Positions 25,138-34,158 are shown, numbered from the stretch's first letter. The stretch: DNA of 64,000 bases from Pseudomonas sp. HS6 (GCF_023375815.1 NZ_CP067412.1:1178001-1242000); one strand, 5' to 3'. Numbers and translations are program-made. The notes: generated from the letters alone by a model not told the origin.

Positions 25138-26193
25138 ATGGACTTTAATTTCAGCCGCGACCAACAGCTGTTCCAGGACAACGTCAGGCATTTTCTGATC
25201 AACGAAGTGACGCCGGAGCGCATTCGCGAACTCTGGCAGACCGAGAGCGGGCGCAGCGATGAGCTGTGGGCGCAATTGGTCGAGTTGGGGCTGACCGCGC
25301 TGACCGTTCCCGAAACGTATGGCGGGATGGGCATGAACGAGCTGGATTTTGTGCTGCTCGCTCAGGAATGCGGGTACGCCGGACTGCCCGAGCCGTTGGT
25401 GGAAACGATGCTGATCGGTGTGCCGTTGCTCGCGGCTTTGGATGAACGCCACGCGGCACTCAAGCAGGACTGGCTCGGACGTATTGCGGCAGGCAGCGCA
25501 CGATTGGCCGTGGCCGAACCGGGCAATCCGCTGGTCAGCGATGCCCATGTCGCCGATCTGCTGTTGCTGGCCCATGGCGATGAGGTGCATGCGGTCGAAC
25601 CGGGCGCGGTGCAGTTGACCCGCAATGTGTCGGTCGATCCGGCTCGGCAGTTGTTTCAGGTTTCGTGGACACCGACGCCCGCCACCTGCGTGGCCTCCGG
25701 AGAACAGGGACAACGACTGTGGGCGGAGGCGGTTGATCGCGGCGCGCTGGGCAGTGCTGCGCAGATGTTGGGGCTGGCCAAACGCATGGTTGATCTTGCG
25801 GTGGACTACACCTTCGAGCGCAAACAGTTCGGCAAACCGGTGGGTTCGTTCCAGGCCGTCAAACACTTGATGGCCAATGTCGCGGTGCAGATCGAGTTTG
25901 CCAAAGGGCCGTTGTACCGCGCCGCCTACGCGGTCGCCGAGCAGCAGCCGAACCGCTCGGTGCTGGTTTCCCACGCCAAACTGGCCACCTCGGAAGCGGC
26001 CATGCTGGCGGCGAAAAACACCATTCAGGCCCACGGTGCCATGGGCTACACGTGGGAAGTCGATCTGCATCTGTTCATGAAACGCGCCTGGGCGCTGGAC
26101 AAGGTCTGGGGCGATCGCGGCGCTCACAAGGAACGGATCTGCATAGCCTTGTTCGGTGGCCAATGCGCGCAGGGCGCTGGAAGCACTTTCTAG
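25138..26193 (+). CDS. acyl-CoA dehydrogenase, second member of pair
   Basis: A 351-residue acyl-CoA-dehydrogenase-like protein, shorter than the usual ~385. The N-terminal domain is intact (F-S-R-D-Q-Q-L-F). The middle flavin motif is degenerate: A-V-A-E-P-G-N stands where W-x-E-P-G-A-G-S is expected. The C-terminal half is well kept (R-K-Q-F-G-K-P-V-G-S-F-Q-A-V-K-H). Loss of half the motifs in one partner is typical of the alpha2beta2 FadE heteromers of steroid degradation, so it may pair with the gene just upstream. GAGGAAGAG precedes the ATG at 25138. Confidence 0.8.
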   Translation: MDFNFSRDQQLFQDNVRHFLINEVTPERIRELWQTESGRSDELWAQLVELGLTALTVPETYGGMGMNELDFVLLAQECGYAGLPEPLVETMLIGVPLLAALDERHAALKQDWLGRIAAGSARLAVAEPGNPLVSDAHVADLLLLAHGDEVHAVEPGAVQLTRNVSVDPARQLFQVSWTPTPATCVASGEQGQRLWAEAVDRGALGSAAQMLGLAKRMVDLAVDYTFERKQFGKPVGSFQAVKHLMANVAVQIEFAKGPLYRAAYAVAEQQPNRSVLVSHAKLATSEAAMLAAKNTIQAHGAMGYTWEVDLHLFMKRAWALDKVWGDRGAHKERICIALFGGQCAQGAGSTF

Positions 26194-26204
26194 ACCGATG
26201 CCAA

Positions 26205-26296
26205 TGTGGGAGCGAGCTTGCTCGCGAAAGCGGTGGAACAGTCAGCATCAAGGGTTCATGTGCTGACGCCTTCGCGGGCAAGCCCGCTCCCACAGG
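26205..26296. repeat. REPIN: two inverted REP palindromes
   Basis: TGTGGGAGCGAGCTTGCTCG at the left and CGGGCAAGCCCGCTCCCACA at the right are inverted REP units with a short spacer. The left arm has a G-to-A type variant relative to the copy at 18303. It lies between the second acyl-CoA dehydrogenase and the thiolase and may stabilise or attenuate the operon mRNA there. Confidence 0.85.
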
Positions 26297-26334
26297 TACT
26301 CGTCCCGACTTCAAATTTTGCACTGAGGTAGACC

Positions 26335-27483
26335 ATGCCTGAAGCTTATATTGTCGACGCCCTGCGTACGCCTACCGGGCGGCGCAAGGGTGGTTTGAGC
26401 CATATTCATGCGGCCGATCTGGGCGCCCATGTCTTGCGTGCGCTGGTCGAACGCAACGGCATCCCCGATGAGGATTACGACGACGTGATCTTTGGCTGCG
26501 TCGATACGATCGGCCCGCTGGCCGGGGACATCGCGCGCACCAGTTGGCTGGCGGCCGGGTTGTCGCAGTCCGTCCCCGGCACCACGATTGATCGCCAGTG
26601 CGGTTCGTCGCAGCAAGCGGTGCACTTTGCCGCGCAAGCGGTGATGAGCGGCACCCAGGACGTGGTCGTCGCCGGCGGCGTGCAGACCATGACGCAGATC
26701 CCGATTTCCTCCGCCATGATCGCCGCTGAGCCTTTAGGCTTCAGTGACCCGTTCAGCGGCTCCGAAGGCTGGGTACGGCGCTACGGTGCGCAACCGCCGA
26801 CGCAATTTCGTTCGGCGCAGATGATTGCAGAAAAGTGGGGATTGTCCCGCGAGCAGCTGGAAGCCTATTCGCTGGAGTCCCATCAGCGGGCATTGCGCGC
26901 AATCGAGGAGGGAAGGTTCCTGCGGGAAATCGTGCCGTTGGCTGACGTTGTTCACGATGAAACGCCGCGCCATACCAGTCTCGAGAAAATGGCCGAGCTG
27001 GAGTTTCTGTTCGGCTGTGACCGAGTGACGGCGGCGGTGTCCAGTCAGACCTGCGATGCGGCGAGCGCGATGCTGATCGTTTCCGAAGCGGCGCTCAAGC
27101 GCTACGGGCTGACACCGCGCGCGCGAATCCATCACCTCAGCGTACGTGCTGAAGATCCAATCTGGATGCTCACTGCGCCGATTCCGGCCACTGCTTATGC
27201 GTTGAAGCGAGCGGGTATGAAGCTGGAAGACATTGATCGGGTCGAGATCAACGAAGCCTTTGCCTCCGTCGCCATGGCCTGGCTGAAAGAGACCGGCTAT
27301 CCCCACGAACAGACCAACGTCAACGGCGGCGCGATTGCCCTCGGTCACCCGTTGGGCGCCACCGGCACGCGCTTGATGTGCAGCTTGCTGCATGAGCTGG
27401 AGCGCAGTGGTGGCCGATTTGGTTTGCAGACCATGTGCGAAGGCGGCGGGCAGGCCAATGTGACGATCATCGAACGTTTGTGA
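26335..27483 (+). CDS. acetyl-CoA acetyltransferase (thiolase), FadA6-like
   Basis: A 382-residue thiolase with an intact triad: nucleophile C89 (D-R-Q-C-G-S-S), H338 (G-A-I-A-L-G-H-P-L-G) and C368 (T-M-C-E-G-G-G-Q). It removes acetyl-CoA units by thiolysis. In HIP degradation the thiolase is FadA6, which acts on the ring-opened products. It is the next-to-last gene of the hsaC operon after a REPIN. Thiolases are broad, so another chain-shortening step is possible. Confidence 0.85.
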   Translation: MPEAYIVDALRTPTGRRKGGLSHIHAADLGAHVLRALVERNGIPDEDYDDVIFGCVDTIGPLAGDIARTSWLAAGLSQSVPGTTIDRQCGSSQQAVHFAAQAVMSGTQDVVVAGGVQTMTQIPISSAMIAAEPLGFSDPFSGSEGWVRRYGAQPPTQFRSAQMIAEKWGLSREQLEAYSLESHQRALRAIEEGRFLREIVPLADVVHDETPRHTSLEKMAELEFLFGCDRVTAAVSSQTCDAASAMLIVSEAALKRYGLTPRARIHHLSVRAEDPIWMLTAPIPATAYALKRAGMKLEDIDRVEINEAFASVAMAWLKETGYPHEQTNVNGGAIALGHPLGATGTRLMCSLLHELERSGGRFGLQTMCEGGGQANVTIIERL

Positions 27484-27508
27484 ATGAAGTTTTGACGGGA
27501 GCAAGACC

Positions 27509-28384
27509 ATGCAGATCTGTAAAAACCGCGTCGTGATCATCACCGGTGCCGGGGGAGGGCTGGGGAGGGCGTATGCGCTGGCATTCGCCGCCGAGGGCGC
27601 GAAAGTGCTGGTCAACGACATCAATCGCGAGGCCGCACTGGCGGTGGTGGATGCCATCGAGTCGCAGGGCGGCATGGCGGTGGCCAACAGCAACGACATC
27701 ACCCGTTATGACGATGCGGCGTTGATCGTGCGCCAGGCGATTGAGACTTTTGGTGGGCTGGACGTGGTGGTCAACAATGCCGGCATTTGCCGTGATCGCA
27801 TGTTCACCAGCCTGAGCGAATCCGATTGGGATACGGTGATGGCCGTGCACCTCAAAGGGCATTTCTGCATTTCCAGTCATGCAGCGCGTTACTGGCGTGA
27901 GCAGGTAAAGGCTGGCCAGCCAGTGAGTGCGCGGATCATCAATACCAGTTCCGGCGCCGGGTTACAGGGTTCTATCGGCCAGTCCAACTACGCGGCAGCC
28001 AAGGCCGGGATCGCCGCGCTGACGCTGGTGCAAGCGGCGGAACTGGGGCGTTATGGAATTACCGTCAACGCTCTGGCCCCGGCCGCGCGCACGGGAATGA
28101 CCGAAGGGGTGTTTGCCGACGTCATGAAAAAACCGGAGGAGGGGTTCGACTACTTTGCGCCGGAGAACGTAGCGCCATTGGTGGTGTGGTTGGGTTCGCA
28201 GGAATCCGCGGCGGTGAATGGGCAGATGTTTGAAGTGGAAGGCGGCAAGTTGTCGATTGCCGATGGCTGGCGTCGGGGGCCGGAGCTGGACAGGCAAGGT
28301 CGTTGGGCCGTGGGAGAGGTTGGGGAGGCGGTTGTGCAGTTAATGGATCGGGCGGTGCCGGCTGCGAAGGTTTATGGCAGCTGA
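27509..28384 (+). CDS. short-chain dehydrogenase, MFE-2-like hydroxyacyl-CoA dehydrogenase candidate
   Basis: A 291-residue SDR. It has T-G-A-G-G-G-L-G-R-A-Y-A, the glycine-rich start of the MFE-2/HSD17B4-like branch, then V-N-N-A-G and N-T-S-S, and Y-A-A-A-K. The C-terminal part is longer than in FabG-type SDRs, as in this branch. Such proteins oxidise 3-hydroxyacyl-CoA or ring hydroxyls of CoA esters. It is 25 nt after the thiolase. Actinobacterial HIP clusters hold a similar SDR. It is a second candidate, with 10706-11452, for the IpdF-type step. Confidence 0.8.
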   Translation: MQICKNRVVIITGAGGGLGRAYALAFAAEGAKVLVNDINREAALAVVDAIESQGGMAVANSNDITRYDDAALIVRQAIETFGGLDVVVNNAGICRDRMFTSLSESDWDTVMAVHLKGHFCISSHAARYWREQVKAGQPVSARIINTSSGAGLQGSIGQSNYAAAKAGIAALTLVQAAELGRYGITVNALAPAARTGMTEGVFADVMKKPEEGFDYFAPENVAPLVVWLGSQESAAVNGQMFEVEGGKLSIADGWRRGPELDRQGRWAVGEVGEAVVQLMDRAVPAAKVYGS

Positions 28385-28517
28385 GATTCGGGCGGCAGGA
28401 AGGCTGAGTGTGGGGCTCTTTTCAGCTGCTATCGTTGTGCATGCAGCAGGGGCGTATCCCTGCGAGGTTCTTGATGCCGCCGGTTGTTCAATGGAGGCCC
28501 AGCAGAAAGGAATTGGC

Positions 28518-28979
28518 ATGCGGACTATCGCCTATCTGGTTTTGTATCTCGCAGGAGGGCTTGCGCTGTATCCCTACCTCGATGTTTTGCATGGGGTGGG
28601 TGTTTCGTTCGATCGCTTCTATTCCTGGGCCTCGATCAACCTGGGCGCCGATTTGTGGGGGCGCCTGGGTGTGTGCTTTATCTACGCGAGCTTGTTCGAT
28701 CTGGTCTGGGCGGCTTTCTTTTCCGAATCTTCCGACAGTTGGACGCCCACGGTAAGAACCAAAGACGTTTGGTATCTATTTTTCAGTTGCATCGGCTATT
28801 TTGCGATGGCCGTAGTGACGGCGGGATTGGTAGGACTGACCACCAAAAAAGCGCCGTATACCGATTTTCATCAGTACTTCACTTTTCTGGTGCTCAGCGC
28901 GCTTTTGGGCGTGTGGACATTGGCACTCAAGGATTTCTCCGTGGCGATCTTTCATTACGCTGGAAGAAAACTGAAGTAA
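28518..28979 (+). CDS. small membrane protein of unknown function, about four TM segments
   Basis: A 153-residue protein with hydrophobic stretches near residues 4-22, 45-65, 85-110 and 125-143. I do not recognise the family. The ATG at 28518 is preferred because AAGGAA lies about 6 nt upstream; the frame is open from 28374, overlapping the SDR gene. No motif indicates a function. It follows the steroid operon on the same strand, with 133 nt between. The following 259 nt (28980-29238) hold no gene, only the GntR operator at 29195. Confidence 0.65.
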   Translation: MRTIAYLVLYLAGGLALYPYLDVLHGVGVSFDRFYSWASINLGADLWGRLGVCFIYASLFDLVWAAFFSESSDSWTPTVRTKDVWYLFFSCIGYFAMAVVTAGLVGLTTKKAPYTDFHQYFTFLVLSALLGVWTLALKDFSVAIFHYAGRKLK

Positions 28980-29194
28980 AAACACTAGGACGGTTGTTCG
29001 CGGCATCTGTTTTCAATAGGTGTTACTCAGCTACCGTTCTGCACCTTTTCGGACCTCGCAATGAGCGATTAGGTAGCAAATCCCAATTTTCGCGCCGACT
29101 AATCTGATGACTGAGCGCGGTACAGTTTTCCCTTAATTCATTTGAATCAATCACTTCGCGGATGGGGCAGGTTTTGGCATGCATTCTGCTTTTA

Positions 29195-29218
29195 TGTATC
29201 CGTGGATAATTGGATACA
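29195..29218. promoter_or_regulatory. GntR-type operator dyad upstream of the regulator gene
   Basis: TGTATCC (29195-29201) and GGATACA (29212-29218) form a perfect 7-bp inverted repeat with a 10-bp spacer that contains GATAAT, a good -10 box. It sits 20 nt before the GntR start codon. Such a dyad over the promoter suggests the regulator represses its own gene. Confidence 0.55.
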
Positions 29219-29238
29219 AAAAGACAAAAGGTGCCGCC

Positions 29239-29907
29239 ATGCAATTCGCTCCCGCCTACGACCAGCGCCAACCGATGACCGCCGAGGAGGAGGCTTACAA
29301 CTTTCTTCTGGAAGGCATCTGCGGCGGTCGTTATCGCAAAGGTGACCGGCTGATCGCCGAAGACATCGCCAGTGAAATCGGCATGAGCCGGATGCCCGTG
29401 CGCGAAGCCTTCCGACGTCTGGATGCTCAGGGCCTGGTGACGCTCAGGCCCAATCGCGGCGCGATTGTCAGCGGTCTGGATGTCGAGGAAATGCACGAAG
29501 TCTTCGAGATGCGCAGCGCCTTGGAGGGGCTGGCGATTCGAGTCGCTGTACCGAAAATCGGTGAGCGTCAGTTGACTGCACTGGAACGGCTGCTCGATGA
29601 AATGGATGACTACCGCGACGAGAGTGCGGCGTGGGTCAGTCGTCACCGCAAGTTCCATGAGTACCTGTGCAGCCTCAGCGGACGACCTCGTCTGGTGAAA
29701 CAGATCAGCGCGCTTTACTCGCTGATCGAGGCCCCCATGCGCCTTTGGCTACAACACGGGGAGAAGCCGCTGAGTGCGCGCGAGGAGCATGTGGTGATCC
29801 TCGACGCGATTCGCGCCGGTGATGCCGCCAAGGCAGAAGCGGTGGTGCGCGAGCACATCGAAGGCACGGTCCCTGAGCTGATCAAATTTCTGCAATCGGA
29901 ACGATAA
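29239..29907 (+). CDS. GntR-family transcriptional regulator, FadR (FCD) subfamily
   Basis: A 222-residue regulator. The N-terminal winged helix reads G-D-R-L-I-A-E-D-I-A, then M-S-R-M-P-V-R-E-A-F-R-R-L, the GntR recognition helix. The C-terminal all-helical FCD domain carries the E-M-R-S-A-L-E-G-L segment and H-x3-H-x-type metal or ligand residues further on. AAAAGG precedes the ATG at 29239. The target is probably its own promoter (dyad 29195-29218) and the adjacent ABC transporter/gamma-glutamyltransferase genes, which start 79 nt downstream. The ligand is unknown, perhaps an amino acid or organic acid. Confidence 0.85.
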   Translation: MQFAPAYDQRQPMTAEEEAYNFLLEGICGGRYRKGDRLIAEDIASEIGMSRMPVREAFRRLDAQGLVTLRPNRGAIVSGLDVEEMHEVFEMRSALEGLAIRVAVPKIGERQLTALERLLDEMDDYRDESAAWVSRHRKFHEYLCSLSGRPRLVKQISALYSLIEAPMRLWLQHGEKPLSAREEHVVILDAIRAGDAAKAEAVVREHIEGTVPELIKFLQSER

Positions 29908-29986
29908 CCACAGAGCGGGCACCGAACCCGCCGATGTTTTGACTTTGAGTACTGCCCCGTTACTAACCGAACTGGAGTGTCTGGTC

Positions 29987-30793
29987 ATGCATACGTCTCG
30001 CCTGCTGTTGGCTGCAATTTCCCTGGGGCTCTGTACGCAGTGGGCGGTCGCCGCACCGACTGTGCCGGAGCGTTTGCTCAAGGTCGACAAACTCACCTAT
30101 TGCTCGGGCATGGATTCGCCGCCCTTGGTGTCCTTCGATGAAGCGCAAAAGCCAAAGGGCCTGACCGTCGACCTGGGCCTGGAAGTCGCCAAGCGCCTGG
30201 GGGACAAGAAGGTCGAGTGGCGGGTGATCCCGTTTTCCGGATTGCTGCCGGCCTTACTGGCCAAGCAGTGCGACATGATCGTCGACCAGTTGTTCGACAA
30301 GCCCGAGCGCCGCGAGGTGATCGACATCGTCAACTACATGTATTCCAGTCAGGCGGTGGTGGTGCCCAAGGGCAATCCGAAGGGGCTCAAGACGCTGCCC
30401 GATCTCAGCGGGCACAAGATCGCAGTGCTCAACGGTTCGACCATCAAGACCTTGCTCGATACCGAGAATGAAAGCCTGGCCAAGGCCGGCAAGCCGCCGA
30501 TGAAACTGGTCGTCTACAACACCGACACCGATGCATTCCAGGCCCTGCGGATCAGTCAGGTCGATGCTTACGGCACCACGGTGGAAACCGCCGGTTACTA
30601 CGCCGCCATGGCCCCGGATCTGTTCGAAGAAGGTGTGCCGGCCTTCAGCCGGATCCTCACCGGCCTGGGGATTCGCAAGGATGATCCGCAACTGAATGCC
30701 GCGGTGCAGCAGGTGATCACCGACATGCGCAGCGACGGCAGCTACAGCCAGCTCCTGAGTAAGTGGCACGTCTCCAGCGACACTCTTGATTGA
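29987..30793 (+). CDS. amino-acid ABC transporter, periplasmic substrate-binding protein
   Basis: A 268-residue exported protein. Residues 1 to about 23 are a signal peptide ending at A-V-A-A. The mature part is the SBP_bac_3 type: L-T-Y-C-S-G-M-D at the start, then G-L-T-V-D-L-G-L-E-V-A and C-D-M-I-V-D-Q-L. The ATG at 29987 was chosen because it begins the signal peptide. It is 11 nt upstream of the permease gene. The substrate is likely a polar amino acid or related small molecule. Confidence 0.85.
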   Translation: MHTSRLLLAAISLGLCTQWAVAAPTVPERLLKVDKLTYCSGMDSPPLVSFDEAQKPKGLTVDLGLEVAKRLGDKKVEWRVIPFSGLLPALLAKQCDMIVDQLFDKPERREVIDIVNYMYSSQAVVVPKGNPKGLKTLPDLSGHKIAVLNGSTIKTLLDTENESLAKAGKPPMKLVVYNTDTDAFQALRISQVDAYGTTVETAGYYAAMAPDLFEEGVPAFSRILTGLGIRKDDPQLNAAVQQVITDMRSDGSYSQLLSKWHVSSDTLD

Positions 30794-30804
30794 GGTAGGC
30801 GTTG

Positions 30805-31581
30805 ATGAACTTCAATTGGGATGTGTTCTGGCAGTACCTGTTGCAGCCCAGCGGGGTTTACCTCACCGGGCTCTGGCTGACTTGCCTGATCAGTGTGCTG
30901 GCCATGTTGCTGGGCTGTGTCCTGGGGTTGGCGGCGGCGCTGCTGCGATTGTCGAAGAACCCTTTGCTGCATCTGCCCGTGCGCTTTTATGTGTGGCTGA
31001 TGCGCGGGACGCCATTGCTGGTGCAGATCGTCTTTCTCTACACGGCTCTGGCGGCGGGCGGGATTTTCCGCTTCGAAGACATTGATCTGTTTGGCTTGGT
31101 GGTTCCGGGCAACATCCAGGCCGCGATCATTGCGTTGGGCCTTAACGAAGGCGCGTACATGGCCGAGATCATTCGCGCCGGTATCGGTGCTGTCGACAAG
31201 GGGCAATACGAGGCAGGGCGTTCCCTGGGCATGACCTTCGCCAAGTTGATGCGGCGTATCGTTTTGCCGCAGGCGTTTCGGGTCATCGTGCCGCCACTGG
31301 GCAACGAGTTCAACGTGATGCTTAAAAACACCACGCTGGTCAGTGTGATCGGTGTTCAAGAGCTGTTGCTCAGCACGCAGATGGTCACTTCGGCGACCTT
31401 TCGGGTATTCGAGTTGTACCTGGTGGTGGCGATCTATTTCCTGTTGCTCACCACGCTGTGGGGTTTCTTCCAGCGCTGGCTGGAGACGCGTTTCGGTCAG
31501 TCGGATCGACCTTCGTCGCCGCCGCCGGCATCCAGCCGGATGTTTGGTCGCAGCACGCTGAAACTGCTGAGAGGACGTTAA
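30805..31581 (+). CDS. amino-acid ABC transporter permease (HisM/HisQ type)
   Basis: A 258-residue integral membrane protein with about five TM segments. The family loop [22 protein letters not shown] is the EAA motif that contacts the ATPase. The ATG at 30805 follows GAGG by about 10 nt; a TTG at 30802 is less likely. Only one permease gene is seen, so it probably forms a homodimer. It is followed by the ATPase gene after 2 nt. Confidence 0.88.
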   Translation: MNFNWDVFWQYLLQPSGVYLTGLWLTCLISVLAMLLGCVLGLAAALLRLSKNPLLHLPVRFYVWLMRGTPLLVQIVFLYTALAAGGIFRFEDIDLFGLVVPGNIQAAIIALGLNEGAYMAEIIRAGIGAVDKGQYEAGRSLGMTFAKLMRRIVLPQAFRVIVPPLGNEFNVMLKNTTLVSVIGVQELLLSTQMVTSATFRVFELYLVVAIYFLLLTTLWGFFQRWLETRFGQSDRPSSPPPASSRMFGRSTLKLLRGR

Positions 31582-31583
31582 TC

Positions 31584-32363
31584 ATGGCGCACCAGAGTGA
31601 CGAACTGATCATCGAAGCGCTGAACATTCACAAGTCGTTCGGCAACCTCGAGATTCTCAAAGGGATTTCCCTGCAAGTGCGACGCGGTGAAGTGGTGGTG
31701 CTGATCGGCGCCTCGGGGTCGGGCAAAACCACGTTTATCCGCTGCATCAATTTGCTGGAAGACATTCAGTCCGGGCAGATCCGCGTAAACGGTCAGTCCA
31801 TGGGCTATCGCACGAAGGCCGATGGCAGCCTCGTGCGGGATTCGGAGCGCAACATTGCCCGTCAGCGGCGGGACATCGGCATGGTGTTCCAGCGCTTCAA
31901 TCTTTTCCCGCACATGACCGCGCTGGAAAACATCATCGAAGCACCGATTCAGGTGTTGGGTGTGCCGCGCAAAGCGGCGGAAGAACAGGCGCGGGCACTG
32001 CTCAAACGTGTCGGATTGGCCGAGAAGGCCAACCATTACCCGTCGATGCTTTCCGGTGGCCAACAGCAACGGGTGGCGATTGCCCGGGCGCTTGCCATGA
32101 AACCCCAGGCGATGCTGTTCGACGAACCCACCAGTGCGCTTGATCCAGAGACCGTCGGTGAGGTCCTGCAGGTGATGAAGGAACTGGCGGAGGAGGGCAT
32201 GACGATGGTGGTGGTCACCCATGAAATGGGCTTTGCCCGCGAGGTTGCGGACCGTGTGGTAGTGCTCGATCAGGGAGAACTGATCGAGCAGGGACCGCCG
32301 GAACAGATTTTCAGTCACCCCACTCATCCCCGTACCCAGGCCTTTCTCAGCCGCGTGCTATGA
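31584..32363 (+). CDS. amino-acid ABC transporter ATP-binding protein (GlnQ/HisP type)
   Basis: A 259-residue ABC ATPase. The Walker A is G-A-S-G-S-G-K-T-T, the signature is L-S-G-G-Q-Q-Q-R, Walker B is [12 protein letters not shown], and the H-loop is V-T-H-E-M. The start at 31584 has AGGA 9 nt upstream; the frame is open further back inside the permease gene. It completes a minimal polar-amino-acid uptake system with the two genes upstream. Confidence 0.9.
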   Translation: MAHQSDELIIEALNIHKSFGNLEILKGISLQVRRGEVVVLIGASGSGKTTFIRCINLLEDIQSGQIRVNGQSMGYRTKADGSLVRDSERNIARQRRDIGMVFQRFNLFPHMTALENIIEAPIQVLGVPRKAAEEQARALLKRVGLAEKANHYPSMLSGGQQQRVAIARALAMKPQAMLFDEPTSALDPETVGEVLQVMKELAEEGMTMVVVTHEMGFAREVADRVVVLDQGELIEQGPPEQIFSHPTHPRTQAFLSRVL

Positions 32364-32416
32364 GACTCACCGGATCAATTCCGGCCAATGAATTCCTGTT
32401 TTGAAGAGCCTTTGCC

Positions 32417-34027
32417 ATGCTGAAATTTTCTGCTCACGAGTATCCGTATCCGTCGCAACGCCAAAGTGTTTTTGCTCGTCGTGGCATGGTGGCGGCGTCT
32501 CAGCCTCTGGCCGCTCAGGCCGGTATCGAGATGATGCAAAAGGGTGGCAATGCGATTGATGCCGCCATTGCCACTGCGGCAGCGCTGACCGTGGTCGAGC
32601 CTACGGGTTGTGGTCTTGGCGGCGATGCCTTTGCTCTGGTCTGGTTCAAGGATCAGTTGCATGGCCTCAACGCCAATGGGCATGCGCCTGCAGGCTTGAG
32701 CATCGAGGCGGTCAAGGCTGCAGGCCATGAGCAAATGCCGCTCTATGGCTGGACGCCAGTGACGGTGCCCGGCTGCCCGTCGGCCTGGGCTGAGCTTTCG
32801 CAACGCTTTGGGGTATTGCCGTTCGCTGATTTGCTGCAACCGGCGATCAGCCTGGCGCGGGATGGTTTTCCATTGTCGCCAGTGGTTGCCCATCAGTGGC
32901 AGGTTGCTCTGGATGAGTTCAGTCCCTATCGCGACGAGGTGCTGGACGCCTGGTTCGATACTTTCCTGATTGAGGGTCGCGCACCGAGGGCTGGGGAGTT
33001 GTTTCGCAACCCAGCGCAAGCGCGGACGCTGGAAGAGTTGGCTCAGAGCCGCTGCGAGAGTTTGTATCGCGGGGCCTTGGCCCAGCGGCTGGACGCGCAT
33101 TCGCGCGCGACTGGTGGATACCTGCGCGCCACGGATCTGGAACATTACCGTGCGCAGTGGGTCGAGCCGATCCACGTCAATTATCGCGGTGTGGATGTCT
33201 GGGAAATTCCGCCGAGCGGCCAGGGTTTGGTCGCGCTAATGGCGCTGAAGATTCTCGAGGGGTTCGATTTCGATCACCGTGACAGCCAGCAGACCTGGCA
33301 TCGTCAGCTGGAGGCCATGAAACTGGCGTACAGCGATGGCTTGCACTACATCACCGATCCACAGCACATGCGTGTGGCGGTGGCCGATCTGTTGAGTGAT
33401 GACTACAGCGCCCGGCGCCGTGGGCAGATTGGTGAGGCGGCTCAGCCACCAAAACCTGGGGATCCTCAGGCCAGCGGTACCGTGTATCTGGCGACGGCCG
33501 ACGGGCAAGGCAACATGGTTTCGTTCATCCAGAGCAATTACCACGGCTTTGGTTCGGGTGTGGTGCTGCCAGACAGCGGCATTGCGTTGCAGAACAGAGG
33601 GCAGGAATTCAGCCTTGATCCGGAACACGCCAACTGCCTGGCGCCGGGCAAGAAGACGTTTCATACGATTATTCCCGGCTTCCTGACGAAAGATGGCCAC
33701 GCGCTTGGGCCGTTCGGCGTGATGGGCGGCTACATGCAGCCTCAGGGGCACGTGCAGATGGTCATGAACCTGGTGGATTTTGGTCTCAACCCGCAATCGG
33801 CGCTGGATGCTCCTCGCTGGCAATGGCTGGGGGGGATGAAGGTAGGGATCGAGCAGGGGGCTTCGAGGGATTTGGCCAATGCGCTGGCGCGACGGGGGCA
33901 TGAGGTGCAGATTGCATGTGATCTGACGGATTACGGTAGGGGGCAGATTATTCTTCGTGACCCGGTTAGTGGCGTTCTGTGTGGCGGGACTGAGCCGAGG
34001 GCGGATTCGCATATTGCGGTTTGGTAA
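32417..34027 (+). CDS. gamma-glutamyltransferase family protein
   Basis: A 536-residue Ntn-hydrolase of the GGT family. The N-terminal part has G-G-N-A-I-D-A-A-I-A and G-C-G-L-G-G-D. The autoprocessing site is likely the Thr in S-G-T-V-Y-L-A-T-A-D, which becomes the N-terminal nucleophile of the small subunit. There is no obvious signal peptide, so it may be cytoplasmic, unlike E. coli Ggt. It is shorter than classical GGT (~580) and closer to the YwrD-like branch. It lies 53 nt after the ABC ATPase, so it probably processes the imported compound, perhaps a gamma-glutamyl amide or a related cyclic amide. Confidence 0.85.
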   Translation: MLKFSAHEYPYPSQRQSVFARRGMVAASQPLAAQAGIEMMQKGGNAIDAAIATAAALTVVEPTGCGLGGDAFALVWFKDQLHGLNANGHAPAGLSIEAVKAAGHEQMPLYGWTPVTVPGCPSAWAELSQRFGVLPFADLLQPAISLARDGFPLSPVVAHQWQVALDEFSPYRDEVLDAWFDTFLIEGRAPRAGELFRNPAQARTLEELAQSRCESLYRGALAQRLDAHSRATGGYLRATDLEHYRAQWVEPIHVNYRGVDVWEIPPSGQGLVALMALKILEGFDFDHRDSQQTWHRQLEAMKLAYSDGLHYITDPQHMRVAVADLLSDDYSARRRGQIGEAAQPPKPGDPQASGTVYLATADGQGNMVSFIQSNYHGFGSGVVLPDSGIALQNRGQEFSLDPEHANCLAPGKKTFHTIIPGFLTKDGHALGPFGVMGGYMQPQGHVQMVMNLVDFGLNPQSALDAPRWQWLGGMKVGIEQGASRDLANALARRGHEVQIACDLTDYGRGQIILRDPVSGVLCGGTEPRADSHIAVW

Positions 34028-34098
34028 ATGGACGTTAACGAACACTGCCTTAAGTGAGGCTAAAATCTTCGAATGTGTAGATATTTTACGTTAACTAC

Positions 34099-34116
34099 AC
34101 TAAATGACCGTTTAGT
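34099..34116. promoter_or_regulatory. inverted repeat upstream of the cupin gene
   Basis: ACTAAATGACCGTTTAGT is a perfect 6-bp dyad (ACTAAA/TTTAGT) with a 6-bp centre. It lies 42 nt before the cupin ATG in an A/T-rich stretch. The size and sequence style fit a TetR-type operator, but no regulator gene is adjacent. Confidence 0.4.
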
Positions 34117-34158
34117 CGAGTTATTACAGGTCGTATTGAAAATACGATGGAGCAAGTC

